In this document: piece after piece, positions 27,132 through 35,124 of the stretch
Numbering within the stretch: the stretch's first letter is position 1
How the letters are laid out: each line of letters begins with the position of its first letter
Origin: JBEBGV01 sp040081265
Lineage (GTDB): Bacteria > Acidobacteriota > Vicinamibacteria > Vicinamibacterales > UBA2999
Assembly (NCBI GenBank): GCA_040081265.1
Contig: JBEBGV010000020.1
Span: 3,675-67,674, forward strand
DNA: 64,000 nucleotides
Reading direction: 5' to 3'
The notes under the pieces: generated by a model
Told to the model about the DNA's origin: nothing
The model's input: only the letters and a program-made list of their open reading frames with translations
Database searches by the model: none
Translations under genes and position numbers: made by a program

Positions 27132-28253
27132 ATGAGCAGCTCCGCACGCTGGGCAGGACTGACCATCGCCGCCGCGGCCATCGTGGTCGCGGCGGCGGCC
27201 GTCATGTGGTCGTCTCGCGGCACCCCCGCGAGTGCGCCTGCCGCGGAACCCGGTGCGAAGCGCACGCTCACAACGGTCGTTGACGATGTGGGCCGGGAGG
27301 TCAAGCTTCCGATCCCCCTTCAACGAACGGTCGTCTTCAACAGGTACACAACCGAATTCATCCGTGCGGTCGCGGGTATGGACGTGGTGGTCGGCTTCGA
27401 CGTCGACATGCGACGGTCGGGCAACTACTGGCCCGGCGCAAAGGCCATCATGGTGGTCGGGCAGGCGCAGTCGAACGCCACGCCCAACTACGAGGCCATC
27501 GTCTCCACCAAGCCCGACGTCGTCTTCTTCGCGCGCAATGGCCCGTGGGAGGAAGCCAGCCGGGTGCTGGCGCCTTTCGACATCCCGGTCTTCGTGATGA
27601 CGGGATGGGACGTCCTCAAGCATGAGTGGAACGTCGAGACACTCGGACAACTCTTCCAGGAACCCGAGCGTGCCGCGAAGCTGAATGCGTTCTACCGCAA
27701 CTATCGGGCGCTGCTCGCGTCGCGCCTCGAGGGCGTCACGCGCAAGCGCGTCTACATCGAAGAGGTCGGCGAGTACAAGGCGCTGCTCAAGGGCTCTGGC
27801 TGGCACGACATGGTGGAAACCGGAGGGGGTATCAACGTCTTCGGCGACATCAACATCCTCGATCAGCCATCAGCCAGGGGCACGGTGCAGGGCTTTGATA
27901 CCGACCCCGAAGAGATCATCGCGCGCCGGCCGGACGTCATCATCAAGCTCTACTCGAATCAGTCCATTCGTATCGACGCACCAGACGCCCTGAACATCTT
28001 GAAGGGCGTCGCGGCGAGACCTGGGTTTTCCGACACGTCTGCGGTCAAGTCCGGCGAGGTGTACAGCCTCAGCTACTATCACGCGAGCGCCGCGTCGAAA
28101 ATCGTCGGGGCGCTGCAAATCGCCAAGTGGCTCTATCCCGATCGATTTACCGACGTCGACCCTGCTGAGGCCATGCGCGTCTGGCTTGAAGACTTCCAAG
28201 GCGTCAAGGCTCCGGGCGGATATTGGGTCTCACTCGCACATCCGTCCCTATGA
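27132..28253 (+). CDS. Membrane-anchored substrate-binding protein (FecB/BtuF family)
   Basis: A 373-residue protein. The N-terminal hydrophobic segment (AGLTIAAAAIVVAAAAVMW) has no cysteine lipobox, so it is probably an uncleaved anchor. The TroA-like fold follows (VVDDVGREVKLPIPLQRTVV, NATPNYEAIVSTKPDVVFF, KRVYIEEVGEYKAL). It begins ten bases after the receptor stop and its TGA overlaps the ATG of the monooxygenase gene. Predicted to hand the receptor's ligand to the FecCD permease encoded two genes on. Aromatic and acidic residues in the mature part do not reveal the ligand. Confidence 0.85.
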   Translation: MSSSARWAGLTIAAAAIVVAAAAVMWSSRGTPASAPAAEPGAKRTLTTVVDDVGREVKLPIPLQRTVVFNRYTTEFIRAVAGMDVVVGFDVDMRRSGNYWPGAKAIMVVGQAQSNATPNYEAIVSTKPDVVFFARNGPWEEASRVLAPFDIPVFVMTGWDVLKHEWNVETLGQLFQEPERAAKLNAFYRNYRALLASRLEGVTRKRVYIEEVGEYKALLKGSGWHDMVETGGGINVFGDINILDQPSARGTVQGFDTDPEEIIARRPDVIIKLYSNQSIRIDAPDALNILKGVAARPGFSDTSAVKSGEVYSLSYYHASAASKIVGALQIAKWLYPDRFTDVDPAEAMRVWLEDFQGVKAPGGYWVSLAHPSL

Positions 28254-29257
28254 CCAGCCGCTTCCAGCTCGGCTTCATGCTGCGGATCCCGCTCGCCGAC
28301 GACGGGGGCTGCGACGTGGTGCGCCACTACCAGGACGCACTGGAGCTCGCGGTGACGGCCGAGCAGTTGGGATTCGACTCGCTGTGGGTCACGCAGCACC
28401 ATTTCGGCTCGGTCGATTCCTCGCTACCCTCTCCGCTCATATTCCTGGCAGCCGTCGCCGCACGCACTCGACGAATCAGGCTGGGCACCACGGTCATCAC
28501 GGCTTCGCTCGAGCATCCGATCAGGCTTGCGGAGGATGCGGCCACGCTCGACGTGTTGAGTGGCGGGCGCGTCGAGCTAGGCCTCGGCACGAGCTCGAAC
28601 GAGGTCGAACACGCCGCCTTCTGGATACCGGCCGAGCAGCAGCGCGAGTTTCTGCATCGCACGGCGCTGGACCTGGCCAACGCATTCGAAGGGCGACCAT
28701 GCTCCGGCGTGCCAGGCGCCGTTGTTCAGCCACGCACGCCGGGTCTGGCAGAGCGCATGTGGATGGCCACCTCGAAGGACTCGCATGCCGCGTTCGCGGC
28801 GACCCACGGATTCGGCCTCATCACGAACTATCGGCCGGCCGATCTGGACAAGGCGAACCAGGGCTATCTGGAGACCTATCGCGGTGAGATGTGTCGGACA
28901 GGGGCAACGCCACGAATCGGGATGTCACGAGGCCTGTTCCCCACGACCGACAAGGCGGCGGCCAGACGGACGCTCGCCCCCCATGCGGCGCGGTTCGTCG
29001 AGCGAGGGCGGCGGTTCGGGTGGCTCTCCCCTGGGTTCACCGTCGACGACTACTTTGCTCGAGAGGACTTTCACTACGGCCACCCCGACGAGGTTGCGGA
29101 GTCGCTGGACGCGGACCCCGGGCTCCCGTATGCGACCGAGCTGCTGACCGGCATGCTGTCAGCTCGTCTCACCCCGCGCGAGCTCATTCCGGTCATGGAG
29201 CGCATCGCCACAGACGTCGCCCCCGCGCTGGGCTGGGCGCCGCGAGAAGCGTGCTGA
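28250..29257 (+). CDS. Luciferase-like flavin-dependent monooxygenase
   Basis: A 335-residue TIM-barrel protein of the bacterial luciferase superfamily. Features are GFDSLWVTQHHFGSVDSS, an IRLGTTVITASLEHPIRLAE strand and LSGGRVELGLGTSSNE. These proteins use FMNH2 and O2 to oxidise a substrate and need a flavin reductase. No signal peptide, so it acts in the cytoplasm. It is embedded by ATGA/GTG overlaps between a binding protein and its permease, an odd place for an enzyme, so it should act on what is imported. Ring opening or demethylation of a tetrapyrrole, or siderophore breakdown, are possibilities. The specific subfamily is not settled. Confidence 0.85.
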   Translation: MTSRFQLGFMLRIPLADDGGCDVVRHYQDALELAVTAEQLGFDSLWVTQHHFGSVDSSLPSPLIFLAAVAARTRRIRLGTTVITASLEHPIRLAEDAATLDVLSGGRVELGLGTSSNEVEHAAFWIPAEQQREFLHRTALDLANAFEGRPCSGVPGAVVQPRTPGLAERMWMATSKDSHAAFAATHGFGLITNYRPADLDKANQGYLETYRGEMCRTGATPRIGMSRGLFPTTDKAAARRTLAPHAARFVERGRRFGWLSPGFTVDDYFAREDFHYGHPDEVAESLDADPGLPYATELLTGMLSARLTPRELIPVMERIATDVAPALGWAPREAC

Positions 29258-30363
29258 TCTCGACACCCGAGCCAGACGCGCTGGCGGCAGAGGCGCGCAA
29301 AGAACTCACACACGCCGTCGAACGCCATCGCCTGAGGCAACTGTCACTCGTCGCGTTCGGCCTCGGCGTGCTCGTGTTCGCGCTGCTGGTGTCGGTGAGC
29401 CTGGGCGTGTCGACGATGAACCCGTGGGTCGCTCTCCGAGCCATCCTCTCCCCGTTGTTGCCGGCTAGCGCGGCGGCAGATATCGCTCAGGGCCAAATCG
29501 CGGTGATCCTCAACCTGCGCCTTCCGCGTGCGCTCATGGCGATGATCGGTGGCGCGGGACTGGCAGTGGCAGGCGTGGCCATGCAGGGCATCACTCGGAA
29601 TCCCCTGGTCAGCCCCTATACACTCGGCATCTCGCCGGCGGCGGCGTTCGGCGCATCGCTGACGATCCTCTTCGGCCTCGCCTCAATCCCCGGCACCGGG
29701 CGATACTGGATCGTCGGTGGTGCGTTCGTCGCCTCGATCGCCTGCGCCGGTCTCGTCCTGGGTCTATCGGCGCTCAGAGGCATCACGTCAACGATGCTCG
29801 TGCTTGGCGGCGTGGGCCTGACGTATCTCTTCAGCGCGCTGACCGCCACGATTCAGTTCGTCGCCACCGAACAGCAACTATCCGCCATCATTCAGTGGAC
29901 ATTCGGGTCCTTGAACGGCAGCACGTGGGACGAAGTCGTGATCGCTGGCGTCATCACGGCTGCGGTGCTGCCGGTGCTTCAGGCGCACGCGTGGGCGCTC
30001 AACGCGTTTGCCGCCGGCGGCGACGAAGTGGCCGCATCGCTCGGCTTTGCGGTCGCCCGCACCCGGATGGTCGTCACCGCCGCCGCGGTCCTCGCCACTG
30101 CAGCCATCGTCAGCTTCACCGGCGTCATCGCCTTCGTCGGTCTCGTCGCCCCTCACATCGCACGAATGCTGATCGGGAGTGACCACCGAAGTCTCCTACC
30201 ATTTTCAGCGATTGTCGGAGCGCTGCTCCTAATCGCTGCCGATCTTGTCGGGCGCCTCGCGTTTGCGCCGATCATCATCCCCGTGGGCATTGTCGTCGCC
30301 TATCTCGGCGTACCACTCTTCATTCATCTGCTGCTGTCGCGCCGGCAGGAGCTGCTCGCCTGA
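29251..30363 (+). CDS. FecCD-type ABC permease
   Basis: A 370-residue permease starting at GTG 29251, inside the end of the monooxygenase gene. It has a 40-residue cytoplasmic N-terminal extension (ALAAEARKELTHAVERHRLR) before the first membrane segment. The family signatures GVAMQGITRNPLVSPYTLGI and GVIAFVGLVAPHIARMLIG follow. Its stop overlaps the ATPase ATG. It forms the inner-membrane channel of the 24776 operon. The N-terminal extension is compatible with contact to a cytoplasmic partner. Confidence 0.9.
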   Translation: MLISTPEPDALAAEARKELTHAVERHRLRQLSLVAFGLGVLVFALLVSVSLGVSTMNPWVALRAILSPLLPASAAADIAQGQIAVILNLRLPRALMAMIGGAGLAVAGVAMQGITRNPLVSPYTLGISPAAAFGASLTILFGLASIPGTGRYWIVGGAFVASIACAGLVLGLSALRGITSTMLVLGGVGLTYLFSALTATIQFVATEQQLSAIIQWTFGSLNGSTWDEVVIAGVITAAVLPVLQAHAWALNAFAAGGDEVAASLGFAVARTRMVVTAAAVLATAAIVSFTGVIAFVGLVAPHIARMLIGSDHRSLLPFSAIVGALLLIAADLVGRLAFAPIIIPVGIVVAYLGVPLFIHLLLSRRQELLA

Positions 30364-31136
30364 TGCTGCGCGTCCAGGACCTTCACTTCCGCTATGGCGA
30401 GACATCCGTCTTGTCCGGCATCACGCTGACGATGACGGCGGGCGACGTCGTCAGCCTTGTGGGGCCGAACGGCGCGGGCAAGAGCACGCTCCTCAAGTGC
30501 GTAGACGGCATTCTGCGTCCATCGCAAGGCCACATCGCTCTTGGCGACCGTCCCACCAGCGCGTACTCCCGCAATAGCCTGGCTCGCGAGATCGCCTACG
30601 TGCCTCAGCAGGTTGCCACTGCCATGTCGCTTCCCGTGGTGGACATGATCGGCCTGGGTCGCGCACCCCATCGAGCCCACTCGACGCGTCACCACGATCG
30701 CGAGGTCGTGCTGGACGTCATCCACAGGCTGCACCTCGAGCCCTTGGCGTTTCGGTTGTTCGGTGAACTGAGCGGAGGCGAACGTCAACGCGTGCTGATT
30801 GCGCGAGCGCTCGCGCAGGAGGGTCGTCTGATGCTGCTGGACGAACCGACCAGCGCGCTCGACCTGCGGCATCAGCTCGAGACGATGACGGTGGTGCGGT
30901 CAATCGCCAAGGAACGCGGGATCGGCGCGTTGATCGCGATCCACGACCTCGCGCTCGCCAGCCGGTTTTCGGACCGCCTCGTCTTGCTGGCAGGTGGCCG
31001 CGTCCATGCGGAAGGACACTGGAGAGACGTGCTGACCGCGCGGAACCTTGAAACGGTGTACGGATTGAGCGCTGTGGTCGGTACCGACCAGGGGTTGCCG
31101 TACATCATTCCCACGCACATGGCGGGAGACTCATGA
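30363..31136 (+). CDS. FecE-type ABC ATPase
   Basis: A 257-residue ATPase with Walker A GPNGAGKST, signature LSGGERQRV, Walker B LMLLDEPTSALDL and switch histidine AIHDLALA. Full length for the family. Its TGA overlaps the ATG of the CbiX-ferredoxin gene (ATGA), so all cytoplasmic parts of the operon are translationally coupled. It drives import through the 29251 permease. Confidence 0.9.
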   Translation: MLRVQDLHFRYGETSVLSGITLTMTAGDVVSLVGPNGAGKSTLLKCVDGILRPSQGHIALGDRPTSAYSRNSLAREIAYVPQQVATAMSLPVVDMIGLGRAPHRAHSTRHHDREVVLDVIHRLHLEPLAFRLFGELSGGERQRVLIARALAQEGRLMLLDEPTSALDLRHQLETMTVVRSIAKERGIGALIAIHDLALASRFSDRLVLLAGGRVHAEGHWRDVLTARNLETVYGLSAVVGTDQGLPYIIPTHMAGDS

Positions 31137-31939
31137 GCACGTCCACGACTGGTGAAGACACGCAGGCCATCGTGCTTGTCGCACGCTCCGCAATCGCATC
31201 GGTCCCACTGGGGGAGATGGCGCAGCTCTCTGGCATGCTCGCGGCGACGACAAATGCCGGACCGGTGCTGTTCGCCTTCACGGAACAGGGCGAGCCCTCA
31301 CTCCACGACGTGATGCACCGGCTGAAGGCGCAAGGCGCGGACACCGTCGTGCTGGTCCCCCTGCTCCTACCCATGGAGCCAAACTTCGTCGCCTTTCTGA
31401 CTCGAACACTACAGCGGTGGAAAACGGAGTCCCCCGGACCGTGGCCGACGATTCACGTCGGAACTCACGGGCCCGCGGACACGCAGGCGATGTCTATTGT
31501 GCTGACGGAACTCGCTGCACTCGCCGCCACAACCCAGCCCCTCGAGGAGGCGACGAACGCCGCGCCCGACGGTTCCATCGTGCACGCCATCTCGCACCAG
31601 CTTCTTGTCTGCGCCGGTGGGCCGTGTCAGGCGGCGGGGTCCGCCGTGATCTGGGGACACCTGCGCAACGAACTCAAGCGACTCGGCCTCACCGTCGCCG
31701 GTCAGGGTGTGCGCAGCGCACGAGCCAGTTGCCTCGGGCCTTGCAGCCTGGCGCCGGTCGTTCAGGTGTTTCCAGGATGCACCTACTACGGCGGAGTCGA
31801 TGAGCGTGGCATCGATCGCATCATCAACGAGCACATCGGGAAGAACACCGTGGTGGCGGATCTGGCTTACGAGCCCGCATCGACGAAACAACGCTTACGC
31901 GTCGTCGGCTCTGACGCACAATTCACGAAATCTTCATGA
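31133..31939 (+). CDS. CbiX-like domain lacking catalytic His, fused to [2Fe-2S] ferredoxin
   Basis: A 268-residue two-domain protein. Residues 11-130 follow the CbiX/SirB chelatase fold (QAIVLVARSA, FAFTEQGEPSLHDVMHRL, ADTVVLVPLLLP). The GHGS motif of real CbiX/SirB reads ARSA, and the second metal-binding histidine after PLLL is replaced by PMEPNF. Both catalytic histidines are thus gone. Residues 155-235 are a thioredoxin-like ferredoxin with Cys160, Cys165, Cys200 and Cys204 (VCAGGPCQ ... SCLGPCSL), closely like the N-terminus of CobN here. Last gene of the operon. A plain sirohydrochlorin cobaltochelatase seems unlikely; a scaffold or electron-transfer role with the imported chelate is more plausible. 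Confidence 0.8.
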   Translation: MSTSTTGEDTQAIVLVARSAIASVPLGEMAQLSGMLAATTNAGPVLFAFTEQGEPSLHDVMHRLKAQGADTVVLVPLLLPMEPNFVAFLTRTLQRWKTESPGPWPTIHVGTHGPADTQAMSIVLTELAALAATTQPLEEATNAAPDGSIVHAISHQLLVCAGGPCQAAGSAVIWGHLRNELKRLGLTVAGQGVRSARASCLGPCSLAPVVQVFPGCTYYGGVDERGIDRIINEHIGKNTVVADLAYEPASTKQRLRVVGSDAQFTKSS

Positions 31940-31965
31940 TGCACGTGTCGCGCGCACGATAGGAT
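31921..31965 (+). promoter_or_regulatory. Variant CTTCAG-box promoter
   Basis: ATTCAC (31921-31926), GAAAT, CTTCAT (31932-31937), then exactly 22 bases to TAGGAT (31960-31965). Spacing matches the other boxes but each hexamer differs at the last base. It overlaps the end of the CbiX-ferredoxin gene. Only a very small frame or a lost gene lies downstream, so it may be an orphan promoter. Confidence 0.4.
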
Positions 31966-31999
31966 ACTCGCGCACAGAGTCCTCCAACCTTTGTGCACA

Positions 32000-32128
32000 T
32001 GACGTCGGACCTGCCCCTCCAGGAGGTCCGACGTCGACCACTCAGCTCGGTCGCGTGCCGTGCCCCCGCGGGCCGTCGGACCAGAACGGGTCGTCAGTCC
32101 GAACGTCAGTCCGGTCGTCAGTCCTAAT
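32000..32128 (+). CDS. Possible 42-residue Arg/Ser/Gln peptide with repeats
   Basis: A small frame starting ATG at 32000, about 28 bases after the start predicted from the promoter at 31921. The first codons lie in a perfect 12-base-pair hairpin (32002-32013 with 32025-32036). The last codons are three 12-base repeats of CGTCAGTCC (32093, 32105, 32117), giving RQSERQSGRQS. There is no clear ribosome site. It may be a real small protein, a leader, or simply repeat DNA beside the truncated exporter gene. Low confidence. Confidence 0.25.
32002..32036 (+). terminator. Perfect 12-bp hairpin downstream of CbiX-ferredoxin gene
   Basis: GACGTCGGACCT and AGGTCCGACGTC pair around an 11-base loop. There is no T-tract after it, so it is not a textbook intrinsic terminator. 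It could end or protect the long operon transcript, or hide the start of the small frame at 32000. Confidence 0.4.
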
Positions 32129-32129
32129 G

Positions 32130-33038
32130 TCACGCGGCGTCCTCACCTAGGAACCCTCCGGACTGATGCGCCCAGAGCGCCGCGTAGATTCCATCCTGCG
32201 CGAGGAGCGCCTCGTGCGGTCCTCGCGCGACGATCGCGCCCCGTTCCATGATGATCAGTTCGTCCATCCGCCTCACCGTGGACAGACGATGGGCGATGAC
32301 GATTGCCGTGCGGTGCGCGAGGAGCGTCAGCAGCGCGTCCTGGATGAGCGCCTCGCTTTCGGAGTCGAGCGAACTCGTCGCTTCGTCCATGATCAGGATC
32401 GGCGCGTCCTTTAAAATGGCGCGCGCGATCGCAATCCGCTGACGTTGCCAGCCTGAGAGCTTCACGCCACGCTCGCCCACCTGCGTCTGATACCGGTCCG
32501 GCAGCGCGTTGATGAAGTCGGCGGCGTGGGCCAGTTCGGCCGCGCGCTGCACCTCGGCATCGCTGGCGCCAGGGCGTCCCACGCGAATGTTGTCGGCGAT
32601 GCTCCGGTGGAACATCGACGGGTCCTGAGGTACGTAGCCCACCACCCGACGTAGCGCTGCCTGCGGCACACGATCGATCGGTTGACCGCGGATCAGGATC
32701 TCGCGCCCTTCCACGTCTGAGAAGCGGAGCAAGAGCCTGGTGAGTGACGTCTTTCCCCCACCAGAGCGACCCACGACACCGACCTTCGCGCCTGGAGCAA
32801 TCGCCAACGAGAGCCGGTCGAAGAGCAGCGGCTGCCTCGACGAATACCGGAAGCTGACGTCCCGAAGCGCCACGCCGTAGTCCGCGGGCCGGAAGTCAGT
32901 GGCCGGCGTCACGTCGGTCACTGCCGGTGGATCGAGCAGCAGTTCGGCAAACTGCGCCGCATCGGTCAAGGCGCCCTCAACGTTCCGTGTTTGGGGGGGA
33001 AGGCTTGGCTCAGGGTCGCATAGCGGCCATTCCGTCAA
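32130..33038 (-). pseudogene. ATPase half of an MsbA-type ABC exporter, membrane half lost
   Basis: About 280 residues are the nucleotide-binding domain of a half-size exporter. Visible are the linker AAQFAELLLDPP, Walker A GRSGGGKTS, Q-loop VPQDPSMFHRSI, Walker B PILIMDEATSSLDS and IAHRLSTV. The signature motif reads KLSGWQRQR instead of LSGGQ, losing the glycine that contacts ATP. The six-helix membrane domain that must precede it is absent; DNA before about 32990 is unrelated. Probably a dead remnant left by a rearrangement between the small-repeat region and the 33127 gene. Confidence 0.75.
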
Positions 33039-33126
33039 CCAGGACCCCCTCTAATGTTTCCTATCCGCCTCCCGGAAGAATTGACACTGTCGGCCGCAAT
33101 CGCCGGGGTAGATTAGTGTGTCGGCG

Positions 33127-33615
33127 ATGGGCATCAGACGACATCTCACCCTCACCGTGGCGGCGATGCTGGCCGCCGGCGCCTCCTACGCGGCAACCGC
33201 GGCTGCGCAGAATCAACTGACGACGGCCACGGGCTTGCGCTGCACCTTCGCACTTCACGCCACGGGTGCCTGGAACAGATCCGGGGTACCTGACGCCAGG
33301 GTGACCCCGTCCACCCTGGTTCTGATCTTCGACTCGATCAATGCCGACGAAGGCACCGCGAAGTTGAGGAATGGAATTGCGGGAACCGAGATCGCGTTCC
33401 GACTCTCTGGAGACTACCTGCACTTCATGCAGTCGTTTCGAACTGGTCCGCTCTATACCACGACAGTGTTCAATCAGCAGACGAGCGAGGGCAGGTATAA
33501 AGCGGTGCACTCGCGGCACGAACAGTTCACCGTCCCCCTGCCAGGGGCAACGTCCAGCCCGGAACAGTATTACGGAGAATGCAGCGTGGCGGTCCAGTCC
33601 GTCACCGGACCCTAG
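33127..33615 (+). CDS. Small secreted protein of unknown function
   Basis: A 162-residue protein with a clear signal peptide (LTLTVAAMLAAGASYAATAAA) and a small beta-rich body (LRCTFALHATGAWN, TLVLIFDSINADEGTAKLRN). I recognise no family. ATG 33127 is preferred to an in-frame GTG at 33118: a TTGACA at 33081-33086 and TAGATT at 33109-33114 would start RNA near 33121, after the GTG. That spacer is long (22 bases). It overlaps the stop of the convergent TPR gene by four bases. Confidence 0.6.
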   Translation: MGIRRHLTLTVAAMLAAGASYAATAAAQNQLTTATGLRCTFALHATGAWNRSGVPDARVTPSTLVLIFDSINADEGTAKLRNGIAGTEIAFRLSGDYLHFMQSFRTGPLYTTTVFNQQTSEGRYKAVHSRHEQFTVPLPGATSSPEQYYGECSVAVQSVTGP

Positions 33616-34931
33616 GGATTTTCGAAGGTTCGGACAAACTCATTGGCACGGGCGATGTTCTGCCGATTCTGGGCGTTGTCCGGCGCCAGTTTCACGTATT
33701 CCCGAAACTGTTTCGCCGCCTCGTCGAACTTGCCTTCCATGCGGAACAACTCGCCGAGGTTATACCGGGCGTTGAAGTGATTGGGATTGATGCGGATCAC
33801 CTCGCGCAGTGCCGCGGCTGACTCTTCATCTTTGTCCAGCTCCGCGAGTGCGAAGGACAGGTTATAAAAGCCGATCGCCGAGTCAGGGTCGATGCGGACG
33901 ATCTCGCGAAACTCAACCACCGCTTCGGCCACCTTTTCCTGACCAGCCAGGGCCACCGCCAGACCGTTGCGTGCCTCGATAAAGTCCGGATCCAGGCGCA
34001 GCGCCTGCCGGTATGCCGCCATCGCCGCGTCGGGATTTCGCTGTGCTCTCAGGCTGGCGCCGAGGGACGTGTGGGCGCGAACCGAGTTCGGATCAATCTT
34101 CAAGGCCTCACGAAACTCTGCGGCGGCATCGGCATGCTTCTGCTGCAGCGACAGCACGCTCCCAAGCTTGACGCGAACGACATCGGAAGTCGGCGCCGTT
34201 GTGAGCGCCTGGCGATACTCCGTTTCTGCCGCAGGCAGTTGACGACGGGCAACCAGCACGTCGCCCAGGGCGAGGTGTGCTGCGGCCGATGCCGGGGCGA
34301 GCGCAATCGCCGCGTCCGCCAGCTGTCCTGCACGCGCGATTCCATCTGCCGAGACCACGCGTCCGCTCACCGCGCTTTCTTCGGTTCTGGCCAGCGCCAC
34401 CGTGACCTGCGTCACCAGCTGTGTGACCCGAAGGTCAGTGACCGTCTGTTCGCGCTGGCGCGCCCCGGTCTGCTCGGCGAGCCGGCGCTCCAGGTTGCGC
34501 CGTTGTTCGAGTAGGCCGACAAGCGCCCGTGTTGCATCCTGATCTTTGCGGAGTCTCGCCACACGCCGCGCTGTCTCGCTGGGATCCAGCTTCAGGACAA
34601 CCGAGCCGCGAGCCACGCCCGCCGGGGATGCCGATACGGATTCTGGCGACGGTTCGAGCACACCTGACAGGTACGCATCGAGCCGTTCTGGTGCAATCTG
34701 CAGCGCCTTGACGTCTGGGTGCTCGCGCAATCGTGACGTCGCGTCGGCAAGTGCCTTCTGCTGGGCCTCGAGCAGAGCCAGTTGCGCCGCGAGCTCGGAC
34801 GTGTCGTCGCTGGCCACGCGACGTTCTACGGTGGCGCGAAGGTCGAGCCCCTGCGCGTGGCTCAGGGCAGGCAGCGCCAGAATAGGAACGACCGCCGCTG
34901 ACAACGCCGTCCGGAGTGCACGTTCACGCAT
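33612..34931 (-). CDS. Secreted TPR-repeat protein
   Basis: A 439-residue protein. The signal peptide is LRTALSAAVVPILALPALSHAQ. Residues about 35-190 are predicted helical or coiled-coil, with many Gln, Ala and Arg. From about 200 onward there are at least six tetratricopeptide repeats, e.g. HLALGDVLVARRQLPAAETEY and AHTSLGASLRAQRNPDAAMA. The ATG at 34931 follows AGGGAGA at a good distance; a longer frame start at 34976 has no such site. TPRs bind proteins, here in the periplasm. It is divergent from the DUF4198 gene and shares that promoter region. Confidence 0.8.
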   Translation of the reverse strand: MRERALRTALSAAVVPILALPALSHAQGLDLRATVERRVASDDTSELAAQLALLEAQQKALADATSRLREHPDVKALQIAPERLDAYLSGVLEPSPESVSASPAGVARGSVVLKLDPSETARRVARLRKDQDATRALVGLLEQRRNLERRLAEQTGARQREQTVTDLRVTQLVTQVTVALARTEESAVSGRVVSADGIARAGQLADAAIALAPASAAAHLALGDVLVARRQLPAAETEYRQALTTAPTSDVVRVKLGSVLSLQQKHADAAAEFREALKIDPNSVRAHTSLGASLRAQRNPDAAMAAYRQALRLDPDFIEARNGLAVALAGQEKVAEAVVEFREIVRIDPDSAIGFYNLSFALAELDKDEESAAALREVIRINPNHFNARYNLGELFRMEGKFDEAAKQFREYVKLAPDNAQNRQNIARANEFVRTFENP

Positions 34932-35047
34932 GTCTACGTCTCCCTGACGAGGCATCTTAGTGCCCAGTCCAGGCATTGAGAAGTCCCTTTCGTCGCTCTG
35001 AAGGAGAATTCAGGAGAACTTCGAACCTGAAGAATTCTTTCGCCAGG

Positions 35048-35093
35048 TGTCAGCAACACTTCAGATGCAAGTCGGCGCGCTTGAAGATATGGT
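35048..35093 (+). promoter_or_regulatory. CTTCAG-box promoter, DUF4198 gene
   Basis: TGTCAG (35048-35053), CAACA, CTTCAG (35059-35064), then 23 bases to TATGGT (35088-35093). A weaker copy, ATTCAG-GAGAA-CTTCGA, lies 40 bases further upstream (35008-35024), and CTTCAG also occurs on the minus strand at 35032-35027 and 35003-34998. The divergent region may hold several binding sites. Confidence 0.65.
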
Positions 35094-35124
35094 TCGACCA
35101 TCGCGCATTCTGGAGGCTCCTTGC

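Noticed and set aside
31133..31939. Annotation as a working sirohydrochlorin cobaltochelatase
   Set aside because: Both metal-binding histidines of CbiX/SirB are absent, so only the fold is claimed.
32093..32125. Possible CRISPR array (three 9-base repeats)
   Set aside because: Repeats are 9 bases with 3-base gaps, period 12; far too short for CRISPR. Treated as a tandem repeat.
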